Assembly: GCA_964291505.2 (NCBI GenBank)
Contig: OZ220216.1
Location: 868,001-932,000 of the forward strand
Direction: 5' to 3'
Length of the DNA: 64,000 nucleotides
Source: Kistimonas sp964291505
GTDB taxonomy: Bacteria; Pseudomonadota; Gammaproteobacteria; Pseudomonadales; Endozoicomonadaceae
Shown here: positions 24,420-33,637 of the stretch, in pieces
Position numbering within the stretch: position 1 is the first letter of the stretch
Layout of the letters: each line of letters starts with the position of its first letter
Position numbers and translations under genes: made by a program
Notes under the pieces: model-generated
Seen by the model: the letters and a program-made list of their open reading frames with translations, nothing else
Told to the model about the DNA's origin: nothing
Databases searched by the model: none

Positions 24420-26138
24420 TTAACGCTGGACGCGTTCTTTCATGAGGTTGATCGCGTCTTCAATGCGAACGTGCTCAACATCACCACCGCGACGCTGTTT
24501 GTATTCCAGGGTGCCGCTTTCCAAACCGCGATCACTGATGACCAGACGGTGCGGAATACCGATCAGTTCCATATCCGCGAACTTGACGCCGGGGCTGGCC
24601 TTGCGGTCGTCCATCAGCACGTCGAAGCCTGCAGCTGTCAGTTCAGCATACAGCCTGTCTGTCTGCTCACGAACCTGCTCGGATTTTTCAATTTTCAACG
24701 GCACCAGGGCAATCTGGAAAGGCGCCAAAGCGTCAGGCCAGATAATCCCGCGATCATCGTTATTCTGCTCAATTGCAGCAGCGACGACGCGAGAAACACC
24801 GATGCCATAGCAGCCCATGGTCATCACCACGGCCTTGCCGTTTTCGTCGAGCACGGTAGCGTTCATCGATTCGCTGTACTTGTTGCCCAGCTGGAAGATA
24901 TGACCGACTTCGATACCGCGCTTGATGAACAGTTTGCCCTTGCCGTCAGGGCTGTCATCACCTTCGACGACATTGCGCAGATCAGCTTCACGGGTGTACT
25001 GGCAATCGCGTTCCCAATTGATACCGAAGTAGTGTTTACCATCAATGTTGGCGCCGGCACCGAAATCGCTCATCTGGGCAACGGTACGGTCAACAATGCA
25101 GGGAATAGTCATGTTGACCGGCCCCAGTGAGCCTGGGCCTGCATTCATTACCGGACGGATTTCGTCTTCGGTTGCGAAGCGCAGCGGAGACGCAACCTCT
25201 GGCAGGTGCTCGGCCTTGATCTCATTCAGTTCATGATCACCACGGACCAGCAGGGCGACGAAGTCTGCCTCGCAGGCTTCAGACGCTGCGACGATCAGGG
25301 TCTTGATGGTTTTTTCAATCGGCAGATCAAACTGGCTGATCAGGTCGGCAATGGTCTTGGCGTCCGGTGTATCAACCAGATGCATGTCGATAGACGGCGC
25401 TGAGCGGCTGGTAACAGGTGCCATGGCTTCAGCTTTTTCGATATTGGCGGCATAGTCGCTGCCATTACTGAAGACGATATCGTCTTCACCGGACTCTGCC
25501 AGTACGTGGAATTCGTGGGAGCCACTACCACCGATAGCGCCACTGTCGGCTTCTACAGCACGGTAATCGAGGCCCAGGCGGTCAAAGATACGGCTGTAGG
25601 TCGCGTACATGTTCTGGTACTCATCCTTCAGGCTGTCAGTGCTGGTATGGAATGAGTAGGCATCTTTCATCAGGAATTCACGGCCGCGCATGACGCCGAA
25701 ACGGGGGCGGGTTTCGTCACGGAACTTGGTCTGGATCTGGTAGAGGTTCAGCGGCAGTTGCTTGTAGCTGCTGATCTCGTTGCGCACCATGTCGGTGATG
25801 ACTTCTTCGTGGGTCGGGCCAAGCACGAAGTCGCGCTGGTGACGATCCTTGAAGCGCAGCAGTTCCGGGCCGAACTGATCCCAGCGGCCGGTCTCCTGCC
25901 AGAGTTCGGCATTCTGGACCATGGGCATCAGGACTTCCTGGGCGCCGGAGCGGTCCATCTCTTCCCGAACAATATTTTCAACCTTGCGCAGGACGCGCAG
26001 GCCCAGGGGCAGCCAGGTGTACATGCCGGCCGCCAATTTGCGGATCATACCGGCGCGCAACATAAGCTGGTGGCTGATAACCACCGCGTCAGCGGGGGTC
26101 TCTTTCAGGGTGGGGATCAGATACTGACTGGTACGCAT
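24420..26138 (-). CDS. proS: Prolyl-tRNA synthetase (bacterial type)
   Basis: 572 residues. Class II synthetase with motif 1 around GMYTWLPLGLRVLRKVENIVREEM, motif 2 in FRDETRPRFGVMRGREFLMKDAYSFH and motif 3 in GCYGIGVSRVVAAAIEQ. The INS editing domain (about residues 224-407, with AASEACEADFVALLVRGDHELNEIKAE) lies between motifs 2 and 3 and clears misacylated Ala-tRNAPro. The C-terminal anticodon domain ends the protein. Start ATG at 26138 gives the MRTSQYLIPTLKETP terminus shared by the family. Confidence 0.98.
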   Translation of the reverse strand: MRTSQYLIPTLKETPADAVVISHQLMLRAGMIRKLAAGMYTWLPLGLRVLRKVENIVREEMDRSGAQEVLMPMVQNAELWQETGRWDQFGPELLRFKDRHQRDFVLGPTHEEVITDMVRNEISSYKQLPLNLYQIQTKFRDETRPRFGVMRGREFLMKDAYSFHTSTDSLKDEYQNMYATYSRIFDRLGLDYRAVEADSGAIGGSGSHEFHVLAESGEDDIVFSNGSDYAANIEKAEAMAPVTSRSAPSIDMHLVDTPDAKTIADLISQFDLPIEKTIKTLIVAASEACEADFVALLVRGDHELNEIKAEHLPEVASPLRFATEDEIRPVMNAGPGSLGPVNMTIPCIVDRTVAQMSDFGAGANIDGKHYFGINWERDCQYTREADLRNVVEGDDSPDGKGKLFIKRGIEVGHIFQLGNKYSESMNATVLDENGKAVVMTMGCYGIGVSRVVAAAIEQNNDDRGIIWPDALAPFQIALVPLKIEKSEQVREQTDRLYAELTAAGFDVLMDDRKASPGVKFADMELIGIPHRLVISDRGLESGTLEYKQRRGGDVEHVRIEDAINLMKERVQR

Positions 26139-26341
26139 GGATCGTAGAGTTCTTTAATCAGCAAAAACCACAAGTGTACGAGGCCTGTCCGCTTCGGCCA
26201 AGCCGCGATTGCCGTATTATGAGAAAAAAACAGGAACCTTGATGGGCAATAACCATAAATGACAGCGTTATTGGTTACCCTTCAGCGATATAATGATTCC
26301 AATACCAGCTTGACTATCATCACACGGCAGGGATTAGAGAA

Positions 26342-26779
26342 GTGGGTAAAAAAGGATTGTCAGTAGAAGATGTTCAACACCTCCTCAGTCATGGGATACC
26401 CATGTCTGAAGAGATGGGTGTCATTGTCGATGGCTTGCCGGAAGACGGTGCAGTACTGCGTGTGCCTTATTCGGATTCGCTTGTGCGTCCGGGAGGAACG
26501 ATATCTGGTCCTGTTATGATGGCACTGGCTGATGCGGCGATGTACGCTGCGATTCTGGGCAAGCTCGGGTCGGTGATTATGGCGGTTACGGCGAATCTTA
26601 ATATCCACTTCCTTCATCGGCCGGGTAAAAGTGACCTGATAGCCAATGCGCGGATATTAAAGCTGGGCAAGCGGTTGGCAGTCTGCGAAGTAGCACTTTA
26701 CTCTGCTGGCCAGCCAGAGATGGTGGCCCAGGTTTCCGGGAGTTACTCGTTGCCACCGGCAGAGGGTTCTGGTGGATAA
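26342..26779 (+). CDS. PaaI-type hotdog thioesterase
   Basis: 145 residues; single hotdog fold. The central helix motif GGTISGPVMMALADAAMYAAIL and the strand SVIMAVTANLNIHFLHRPGKSDLIANARILKLGKRLAVCEV, read in parts, match the PaaI/YbdB-like acyl-CoA thioesterases. Substrate not predictable. The start is GTG at 26342 with AGGGATTAGAGA upstream. Divergent from proS across 203 bases. Confidence 0.85.
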   Translation: MGKKGLSVEDVQHLLSHGIPMSEEMGVIVDGLPEDGAVLRVPYSDSLVRPGGTISGPVMMALADAAMYAAILGKLGSVIMAVTANLNIHFLHRPGKSDLIANARILKLGKRLAVCEVALYSAGQPEMVAQVSGSYSLPPAEGSGG

Positions 26780-26851
26780 AATCGGTTTTGTCGTATAGTG
26801 ATTTAACGACCTGCGACGTATCTTGGTTCCAGTTAGAGTGATGAGGACGCT

Positions 26852-27295
26852 TTGATGACCGATGAAATAGCAGAATTTTCGCTGGCTCAGCAACTGGCCA
26901 ACGATACGGTAGCCATTGGCGACTTCCCGTTGTGTCGTTTATTGCTGATGAATGACAGCCACTATCCCTGGTTTATTCTGGTGCCCAGAATTGCCGGGGT
27001 GGAAGAAATTTATCAGTTGACCGAAGAAGACCAGCGGCAACTGATGTGGGAAATGGCCTATGTGTCAGAAAAGCTGAAAGATATATTTTCTGCGGACAAA
27101 ATGAACGTGGCAGCCCTTGGCAATATGGTGCGGCAGTTGCATGTTCATGTTGTGGTGCGCCATGAAAGTGATGCTGCCTGGCCCGGACCGGTTTGGGGGA
27201 AAGTCCCCGTAAAAGCCTATACTGCAGAAGCCGTTGAGGAAATTCGTGCCAGACTGGCCGTGGTATTTACCACTTGGCTTAAATTTATTGACTAG
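26852..27295 (+). CDS. HIT domain protein
   Basis: 147 residues. Histidine-triad fold ending in the motif RQLHVHVVVRHESDAAWPGPVWG, where His-Val-His-Val-Val-Val replaces the canonical HxHxH with the last histidine shifted (HVHVVVRH). The N terminus FPLCRLLLMNDSHYPWFILVPR is characteristic of a proteobacterial HIT subfamily found beside slyX. Likely a nucleotide phosphoramidase-like or nucleotidyl hydrolase of unknown substrate. Sixteen bases before slyX. Confidence 0.87.
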   Translation: MMTDEIAEFSLAQQLANDTVAIGDFPLCRLLLMNDSHYPWFILVPRIAGVEEIYQLTEEDQRQLMWEMAYVSEKLKDIFSADKMNVAALGNMVRQLHVHVVVRHESDAAWPGPVWGKVPVKAYTAEAVEEIRARLAVVFTTWLKFID

Positions 27296-27310
27296 CCGGA
27301 GCAGGGCTTC

Positions 27311-27508
27311 ATGAGTGATGAGTTGCTTGAAGTTCAGACTCAGCTGAGCTTTCAGGAAGACAGTTTGCAGACCTTGAACGATGTGGTGACACGTCAGCAG
27401 AAGGATATTGAGCGGCTGACACTGGAAATTGAGCGGTTACGTGAACAGTTCCAGACGATGGTTTCCATGCAGCTGGAAGAGCATGAGGAGCCACCGCCAC
27501 ACTATTGA
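27311..27508 (+). CDS. slyX: SlyX family protein
   Basis: 65 residues; an almost continuous coiled coil (LEVQTQLSFQEDSLQTLNDVVTRQQKDIERLTLEIERLREQ, read in parts) ending in the conserved EEPPPHY tail. Cytoplasmic protein of unknown function. Last gene of the HIT-slyX pair, ended by a strong terminator. Confidence 0.92.
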   Translation: MSDELLEVQTQLSFQEDSLQTLNDVVTRQQKDIERLTLEIERLREQFQTMVSMQLEEHEEPPPHY

Positions 27509-27539
27509 AAAAAATGCCGGTGAAAACCGGCATTTTTTT
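27508..27539. terminator. Bidirectional terminator slyX / cold-shock membrane protein
   Basis: Stem AAAATGCCGG / CCGGCATTTT with loop TGAAAA. A-run and T-run on the two sides, located between convergent stops. Confidence 0.93.
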
Positions 27540-27541
27540 AT

Positions 27542-28198
27542 TCAGTGGGTTGGCGCTGATATTACGTCTTCAGCCTGAAGCCCTTTCTCTTTTTTGGTCA
27601 CAATAAATTCAACCCGTTGCCCTTCGGCAAGCGTCCGATGACCTTCGCCCCGAATCGCGCGATAGTGGACAAACACATCCTCGCCCTGATCACGGGTAAT
27701 AAAACCGAAGCCCTTGGAGATGTTGAACCATTTTACCGTTCCGGTTTCGCGGTCTGAAGTATCAATGATCAGTCGTGTTTTAGGGTTGAGTGCCCGCAGG
27801 TTGCATAGCAGGTGTGCAGCAAGTCCGGCAATCAGTGTGCCTAAAGGAAATAGTGCCACAGTAAGATCGCCCGGCATTTGGGGTAGACGAGCGAAGGTGA
27901 CAATAGCCGCAGATAGCCCTGACAGGATGATCAGCAAGCTGCCGGTCATTTGTAGTAAACGACGATTGCCATTCAACCCTACCAGATAAGTGCCCAGTAA
28001 CAGGTTGGTTGCTGCTGTTGCCAGAAGCAATGTGCTGTTACTGCTGAGCAGAATATCGATTACGGTATGGTTGGGGTAAACATCAGGGTAAAGACGCGTC
28101 AGTACTGTGTAACTGATCAGGTAGCCCGTTATGAGGGCCAAACCCAGCAGGGTATGCAGGAATTTTAAATGTTTGAGATACATGTCCTTTGTGTTCAT
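27542..28198 (-). CDS. Membrane protein with C-terminal cold-shock domain
   Basis: 218 residues. The N-terminal ~145 residues hold about four hydrophobic helices (FLHTLLGLALITGYLISYTVL; LLLATAATNLLLGTYLV; MTGSLLIILSGLSAAIVTF; LFPLGTLIAGLAAHLL). A complete cold-shock domain follows (TGTVKWFNISKGFGFITRD with RNP1 KGFGFI, then DVFVHYRAI as RNP2, ending VEFIVTKKEKGLQAEDV). This places a single-strand RNA/DNA-binding OB fold at the cytoplasmic face of the membrane. Pseudomonads carry a related gene near slyX and aspS. Exact role unknown. Confidence 0.87.
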   Translation of the reverse strand: MNTKDMYLKHLKFLHTLLGLALITGYLISYTVLTRLYPDVYPNHTVIDILLSSNSTLLLATAATNLLLGTYLVGLNGNRRLLQMTGSLLIILSGLSAAIVTFARLPQMPGDLTVALFPLGTLIAGLAAHLLCNLRALNPKTRLIIDTSDRETGTVKWFNISKGFGFITRDQGEDVFVHYRAIRGEGHRTLAEGQRVEFIVTKKEKGLQAEDVISAPTH

Positions 28199-28680
28199 CC
28201 TGTTTATAGGTGGTACAGTTTTGTTAATCGTGATGAAACCAAATGGTTACTGCATGAGGCTGTCATAGAACCCTGTCGTGTACGTCTCTGGACGGGTAAT
28301 GCTACTGAAATTGATCATAATCCAGCCATATCCCTACTGTAACCTGAGCGTGCTGTTACGAGCAAATTATGTAGAAGTATTGTCGTATATATAGCTGAAA
28401 AATCGATGAAACCTGCGAAAACAGGGAAAAAAGACGATTTTCAGGCCAAAAAATACTCGCATGGTCTAAATGCATCGTTTATATTGATTTCGTACTCGGT
28501 TATTTCTGTTCGTTTTCATTGTGTTGTTTTGATGGCACTGTGTCGTCTTATTTGTGAAAGATAACAGTATATCGGTACACCTGTATTTGTCCTCGGGTTC
28601 GTTGTCAAAGATGGGTTGTTACGGGAGTGTAAAGCGGATTTTCGTTTAGTGTTAGGACGACATGCCTGGAGACGATCGTT
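28199..28680. other. AT-rich intergenic region upstream of the HU-like gene
   Basis: 482 bases without a credible ORF. Contains AT-rich tracts suitable for promoters of both flanking divergent genes. GGAG at 28669-28672 is the probable ribosome site of the gene at 28681. No terminator or clear operator seen. Confidence 0.5.
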
Positions 28681-29019
28681 ATGGCAGCCAAAAAAAACGC
28701 AATCAAAGAAAAATACAGTAAAACTCAGATTCTGGCTGATATTGCCGAGAATACCGGTCTCACAAAACGGGACGTTTCAGCTGTGCTGGAAGAGTTAACT
28801 GATCTGGTTGAGCGTCATGTCAAGAAACGCGGCTGTGGTGAGTTTACCCTGCCGGGACTTTTGAAAATTGTGACAGTTAAAAAGCCCGCTCGGAAAGCCC
28901 GCAAAAATGTACCCAACCCGTTCAAACCCGGAGAGCTGATGGATGTTGCGGCTAAACCTGCTTCCATACAGGTTAAAGTGAGGCCGCTTAAGAAGCTCAA
29001 GGAGTTTGCCTCCAGCTGA
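28681..29019 (+). CDS. HU/IHF-family DNA-binding protein, basic variant
   Basis: 112 residues, longer than typical HU (~90). A Lys-rich N-terminal extension (AAKKNAIKEKYSK) precedes the fold. The helical dimer part is TQILADIAENTGLTKRDVSAVLEELTDLVERHVKK. The beta-arm region carries RKARKNVPNPFKPGELMDVAAKPA, where the family's RxGRNP arm motif appears as RKNVPNPF. Nucleoid-associated DNA bending is expected. Similar HU-like variants occur in Legionella-type gammaproteobacteria. Monocistronic; convergent with the SDR gene. Confidence 0.87.
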   Translation: MAAKKNAIKEKYSKTQILADIAENTGLTKRDVSAVLEELTDLVERHVKKRGCGEFTLPGLLKIVTVKKPARKARKNVPNPFKPGELMDVAAKPASIQVKVRPLKKLKEFASS

Positions 29020-29077
29020 TCCCCTGGTTGATGCCACGCCGCTAATTGTTTTACAGGTGGCGTGGCAATACCCCCGC

Positions 29078-29920
29078 CTAAGTTGTTTCCAATCGCTGTT
29101 TTTGTTGTTTTCCCTTCAGTCCTAATCTCAACAATTTGTCGTAGCTGTTAGGAAGTAGTCGCTGCAGCCAGTCTATAGCGCGGGCATCAGCCCCGATTAA
29201 TATGCGCTTTTTATTTTTCAGAATGCCTTTCAGAATGGTTCTGGCCGCTTTATCTGGTGTGGTCTTGGCTATCTTTGCAAATTCACAGGATGCGTCCTGC
29301 TGATTTGTTATGCCTTCCGGGCCTTCAAAGTAGCGTGCGTTTTTGACGATGTTAGTCTGAATGCCGCCGGGGTAGACGCAGGATACATTGATAAGGGTTT
29401 CGTGAAGTTCCTGGTGCAGTGCTTCAGTGAGACCACGAACCGCAAATTTGCTGGCGTTATAGGCGCTTTGAGTGGGCACGCCGATCATGCCGAAGACGCT
29501 TGAAACATTGACGATATGCGCATCAGGGCTTTTTTCGAGTAAGGGCAGGAAGATTTTGCAACCGAAGACGACCCCTTTGAAATTAATATCCATCAGCCAG
29601 TCAAGATTTTCGACCGACATATCGAGGAATGGCTGACATAGCGCTACGCCGGCATTGTTGATGAGAATGTCGATATGTGTGTGCTTGGTCAGGGTTTTTG
29701 CTTTCAGTTGTTTCCATTGTTGTAGCGACGCAACATCGACTGCCTCTAATAGGTGGTCGCCAGTATTTGGCAGTAGAGTGGCTGTTTCTTGCAGGGCATT
29801 TTGGTTTATGTCGGTCAGAATCAGTTTGCAATCCTGATTGGCTAACTGAATGGCAAGTGCTCGACCAATACCGGAACCAGCTCCAGTGATGAGGGCAATT
29901 TTATTGTTGAGTGTTTGCAT
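29078..29920 (-). CDS. Short-chain dehydrogenase/reductase
   Basis: 280 residues. Rossmann fold with the cofactor motif TGAGSGIGRA (11-20), an Asp in ILTDINQ favouring NAD(H), the NNAGV motif, catalytic Ser in NVSSVFG and YNASK (Tyr/Lys) near residue 155, and the PGG after the active site. Substrate cannot be assigned; SDRs of this general form are often annotated as acetoin or 3-oxoacyl reductases. Codon choice is AT-richer than its neighbours. No partner gene is evident. Confidence 0.88.
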   Translation of the reverse strand: MQTLNNKIALITGAGSGIGRALAIQLANQDCKLILTDINQNALQETATLLPNTGDHLLEAVDVASLQQWKQLKAKTLTKHTHIDILINNAGVALCQPFLDMSVENLDWLMDINFKGVVFGCKIFLPLLEKSPDAHIVNVSSVFGMIGVPTQSAYNASKFAVRGLTEALHQELHETLINVSCVYPGGIQTNIVKNARYFEGPEGITNQQDASCEFAKIAKTTPDKAARTILKGILKNKKRILIGADARAIDWLQRLLPNSYDKLLRLGLKGKQQKQRLETT

Positions 29921-30060
29921 TGTTATTCTTGTTTTTCGCGTGTTGAGGGTTTGGTTTTTATACCAACGATTTTTATATCGCTTAACGTTATTGTATTGCG
30001 AAAAATCTTCAAGGGCAGAGATGCCTTCCTTTTATGTCATAAGGGGCATGTTGGGATGTT

Positions 30061-30095
30061 TAAAATGCAGGCAGCTATACAAAAGCTGCCTGCAT
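30061..30095 (-). terminator. Terminator of porin gene 1
   Basis: On the minus strand: stem ATGCAGGCAGCT / AGCTGCCTGCAT with a 7-nt loop, followed by TTTTA. Fourteen bases past the porin stop. Confidence 0.85.
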
Positions 30096-30108
30096 AGAGA
30101 AGGTTTCT

Positions 30109-31535
30109 TTACAGAAGTGCAATGGTGTAATCAACAATCAGACGGTTTTCATTCAAGCTGTCAGTACCATAGGTTCTGAATGTGGCGTTGCGTAGAGTAA
30201 TGGTGAGACCTTTAAGAGCGCCATCCTGAAACGCGTAGCTGATGTCAGTATCGCGCTCCCATTCATGACGGGTTTTTTTCGTGTTGCCGGTAACCTGTTC
30301 ATGATATTCGCCTTTAACGTAGCGAGTCATGAAGTTGAGTCCGGGTAGACCCAAATTGCCAAAGTCATAATCGACCCTTGCCATCCAGGATTTTTCATCC
30401 TTATTGTTGAAATCCCAGTATTGAACAGCGTTCCAAGTCATCAAGCCATTATCGTCAGAGCCGCCCCAGAGATAATCATAAAAGTCACCATCGACTTTCT
30501 GGTAGGAGATGGCGAATTTAAGATCGCTGACCCGTAACTGGGCAACAAGGTTCCAGAGTTTACTATCCCAGTCTTTGTCTACGCCATTGTGTGAGACTTT
30601 CTGCAGATACTTTCCATCCCCTTTGCCTTTGTAGTAATAACCATCGAACAGAATACTTGTATCATCACTAATACCTAGGGTGTAGAAGGCATTCAGATAA
30701 TCCATTTTCTTATAATCTTTGGCTTTTGCTACTTGAACATTGAAACCGTAGCCTTCGCCTTGGTCAAAGCTCACACCAATTGAGTTAACTTTCCAGTCGC
30801 CTTCTTTACCTGTTTCTGTTACCCCGTCAGCTGCATACTCTGGTCCTTTATATTTATGGAAGCCACTTTGGGTTTTTTCGGAGGCCTTGTCAGAGCTGAA
30901 GCCGTAAAGTGTGAAGGCATCCCAGTTGATATCGGCATAGATCGCCTGAGTCGTTGAAGGCGTTACGCGGGAGTCGCTGTCATTGAGTAGGCCTGTATCC
31001 ATAAACATCCGGCCTGCTTTGATATGAGCATTTAGAGAGTCATCACCAAAACGGGTCTTAAGAAAAACCTGTCCTAGCTTGTCATAGCTTTTTTGTTTCG
31101 CTTCAATGTATTTTACGCCATCCCTTTCCTTTATATCTTTTTCGGTGGCGGTTCTTAATGCACCTGTTCCCCATTTGTCATCTTTGCCAACGAGTTTAAG
31201 TGATCCGTACCACGCAGCATCAATGCCTATGAGATCCATGAAATATCCGGACTCTACATTAAGTCTCGCGCCTTGTGCCCAAGATTCCCTAATGTCTGGA
31301 TTTCTGCATCTAGCATCTTGCGTCGGGTGGGCGCTTATCATTTGTCCACTGCTTGCTTTTAAAATCCCGATTGAAATAGAAAGTTACGTAATTCCAGGTT
31401 GACGCCAGTGTCGTCCATCATTTTGGCGAAGGAATCACCGACATAGCCTTCTGCCCGGGCTTCCGCCGTAATTATGAGTCCTGATGAAATTGCCATGGAA
31501 ATGGCGGCTGCCAGTGAGGATCTGTGTAAAGCCAT
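30109..31535 (-). pseudogene. OprD-family outer-membrane porin 1, single frameshift
   Basis: An ATG at 31535 opens 58 codons with a signal peptide (MALHRSSLAAAISMAISSG... ending AEARA) and the typical OprD start of the mature protein (EGYVGDSF..., GVNLELRNFLFQ), then stops at TAA 31361-31359. The rest of the porin is open in another frame from about 31366 to 30109 (DIRESWAQGARLNVESGYF, then barrel strands). One added base near the G3/T4 tracts at 31361-31368 joins the frames into 475 residues. The downstream frame alone lacks a signal peptide, so its 410-residue product could not reach the outer membrane. The C terminus is IALL rather than the aromatic Phe of its paralogues. Probable recent pseudogene or sequencing error. 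Confidence 0.82.
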
Positions 31536-31785
31536 TACTCCGCTGCTCCAGTCGGTCTCTTGTCCGGTGCCCGGCGTAAGCGCCCTTGCTGAGGCGTTGT
31601 TGTCTGCCGGGGGTCAAGCCTCCTTTCCTGAAGTCACTGACCGGCCTCCGCCGGTTTTGCCACGATTGGCGTCAGTACCCGTAATGAGTGTGTGTAATGA
31701 ATTAGTCAAGAAATCGTAATTATGCAAATTGCAGGCAGGGGATTTACGATGAGTGGTAGCGGTTTTTTCGTGGGCAGAAGAACGT

Positions 31786-31811
31786 AAAACGCCACCCGGA
31801 GGTGGCGTTTT
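31786..31811 (-). terminator. Terminator of porin gene 2
   Basis: Stem AAAACGCCACC / GGTGGCGTTTT with a 4-5 nt loop. The same stem sequence recurs after porins 3 and 4. Confidence 0.88.
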
Positions 31812-31828
31812 CAAACGGACCGTTGTGA

Positions 31829-33115
31829 TCAGAAGACTTCGTAGGTGTAAGTCAGGTAAACCTTGTTGATATTGTCGTTGTACATGCCGCCAAGTGCATC
31901 TGCATTGGCAGTCAATGCATCGCCGCTGGTGCGGTAAGTGGTGTGGAAGTAAGAAACGGACAGACCATCCAGCATGCCGGAGAAGCTGTAGCTTACATTG
32001 GTGCCAAATTCTTTCTGGCTGAAGTTGTCGAAGTTCTTGGCGTCTTTACCTTTGGCGTACCAGACGTCAACAGCCAGTCCGGGGATGTAATCTGCGAAGT
32101 CGTAACCAGCGCGCAGTACGTAGGCGGTTTCGTCTTCGTAGTTGTAACCCATTTCAAGGTCAAGGGAGGAGTTAAAGGTGCCGTTGTCGTCACTGAACAT
32201 GGTGTTGTCATAGTCGCCGTCCTTGGTCTTGTTATAACCAAGGCCAACATACGCGTTGCCATAGTTCAGGGTGGCGTTCAGGTTGTGATACTGGGACTCG
32301 AAATCGTTAGTGGCGGGATCAACGAAGTCGGTGGTGTACAGATCGCCGTCTTTTTCAACCTTGCCGAAACGGGCGTCCATATCGACAGAGATGCCTTCAC
32401 TGATCGGCAGTGAGTAATACACCTTGGCGAAAGACTTTTTCAGGTAGTCTTTGGATTTGGCTTGTTCGATAACACCGCCCAGACCATTCTTTTCATAGCC
32501 GGCACCAAAAATGGTGATGTTATCAATCTTCTGGCCATCGCCATTGGTTAAATCATCGTTGAACTCGGAGTGGTTACGAGCACTGAAAGCATCGATCCGA
32601 GTAGCGTAAACATTCACGTCGTAAAAGTTGACAGAACCATCAACACCAAAGGATGAAGCGTTCAGGATACGTGAGCCACTGTCGTTGTAGGTTTGCAGAC
32701 CGCGCTTCTTCTGGCCGTAGGTGCCGTGGAAATTCAGATCCTCACCACCGAACTTGGCTTTCAGGTAGGCTTGCTGTACACCGGCGATATCGTCAACATG
32801 CCCGTTGCTGTCCTGCGGCAGGTTGGTTGTGCTGTACTTGTCATTGGTGTTGATGTCTTGAGCAAAACCGGTCTGGATATCAAAACCGATCATGTCGGCG
32901 TAGTAGCCGGATTTGAAATCAGCGATCAGGGCGTGTACGAATTCGTCCTGTTTTTCCTTGTAGCTGCCATCAGCCTGTTTGGTTTCTGTATTCCAGTTAT
33001 AAACCTTGTACGTCAGCGTCAGGCTGCTGTCGTCAACAAACTGGTCAACACTGGCCTGCGCTGCTGTTGCAGCCATTACCGCCGCGCCCAGGGCGGATAA
33101 TTTAAATGCGCGCAT
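31829..33115 (-). CDS. OprD-family outer-membrane porin 2
   Basis: 428 residues. Signal peptide MRAFKLSALGAAVMAATAAQAS with cleavage expected near residue 21. The mature protein begins VDQFVDDSSLTLTYKVYNWN, the strand equivalent to the LRNxYF strand of OprD, and ends TYTYEVF with the C-terminal Phe required for barrel assembly. Internal strands (YYADMIGFDIQTGFAQDI; GVQQAYLKAKFGGEDLNFHGTYGQKK) fit the family. It is the most divergent of the intact paralogues. OprD porins admit basic amino acids, peptides or small carboxylates; specificity here is unknown. Translation signal GGAGTAGG lies just upstream, as in porins 3 and 4. Confidence 0.9.
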   Translation of the reverse strand: MRAFKLSALGAAVMAATAAQASVDQFVDDSSLTLTYKVYNWNTETKQADGSYKEKQDEFVHALIADFKSGYYADMIGFDIQTGFAQDINTNDKYSTTNLPQDSNGHVDDIAGVQQAYLKAKFGGEDLNFHGTYGQKKRGLQTYNDSGSRILNASSFGVDGSVNFYDVNVYATRIDAFSARNHSEFNDDLTNGDGQKIDNITIFGAGYEKNGLGGVIEQAKSKDYLKKSFAKVYYSLPISEGISVDMDARFGKVEKDGDLYTTDFVDPATNDFESQYHNLNATLNYGNAYVGLGYNKTKDGDYDNTMFSDDNGTFNSSLDLEMGYNYEDETAYVLRAGYDFADYIPGLAVDVWYAKGKDAKNFDNFSQKEFGTNVSYSFSGMLDGLSVSYFHTTYRTSGDALTANADALGGMYNDNINKVYLTYTYEVF

Positions 33116-33532
33116 TGTCCTAACCTACTCCAAAATGGTGTTGTAACGGTCTTACGTTGGCAGGTCGGAATTACCCCAATCCGCCTGCCTGGGTAGAAGC
33201 TGCACCAGGGCTGTTCGCCCGGTTGGCAATGACTGGCATTGTTTTTTAAAAATCACAGCATGGCCGGGCGGAATGTTTCATACAGGCACTGCTGGATACA
33301 GGCAGACTGCAAATCAGCGCTGGATTGTGCTGATGGCGATTGTCCCGGGTTCTGGTTTTCACTGAATGGATGAGGGAAAACAGCGGTCGAACGCAAGGAA
33401 AACGACAGGTTGCAGCCTGTGCTTCATGGTACTTCAGTCTATCAATAGGCATATTGGGACGTATGTAGTGACAAGCACTTATGCCTTGTGGAGATATTCG
33501 GTGGGCGTTGGTACGGATGGAGCCTGATGTAT
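33116..33532. other. Leader and promoter region of porin 2
   Basis: About 417 non-coding bases. The first ~25 bases next to the start codon (CCTACTCC..ATGGTGTTGTA on the plus strand) match the leaders of porins 3 and 4; the rest diverges. No ORF is supported. Confidence 0.5.
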
Positions 33533-33560
33533 AAAAAAACGCCACCTGGAGGTGGCGTTT
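33533..33560 (-). terminator. Terminator of porin gene 3
   Basis: Stem AAACGCCACC / GGTGGCGTTT, loop TGGA, followed on the minus strand by a T-run. A copy of the porin 2 and porin 4 terminators. Confidence 0.88.
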
Positions 33561-33561
33561 C

Positions 33562-33637
33562 ATCGCATTGACTATCCGTGAGGGTATTAGAATACGCTCA
33601 GGGTGTAGTCTACGTAGACACGCAGGTTGTTGGTGCG
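33562..33637 (-). repeat. 76-bp identical block, 3' end of porin 3
   Basis: Identical base for base to 36081-36156. It covers the last ~17 codons plus the 3' untranslated bases of porins 3 and 4, while the genes elsewhere differ, indicating duplication with local conversion or strong constraint. Confidence 0.85.
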
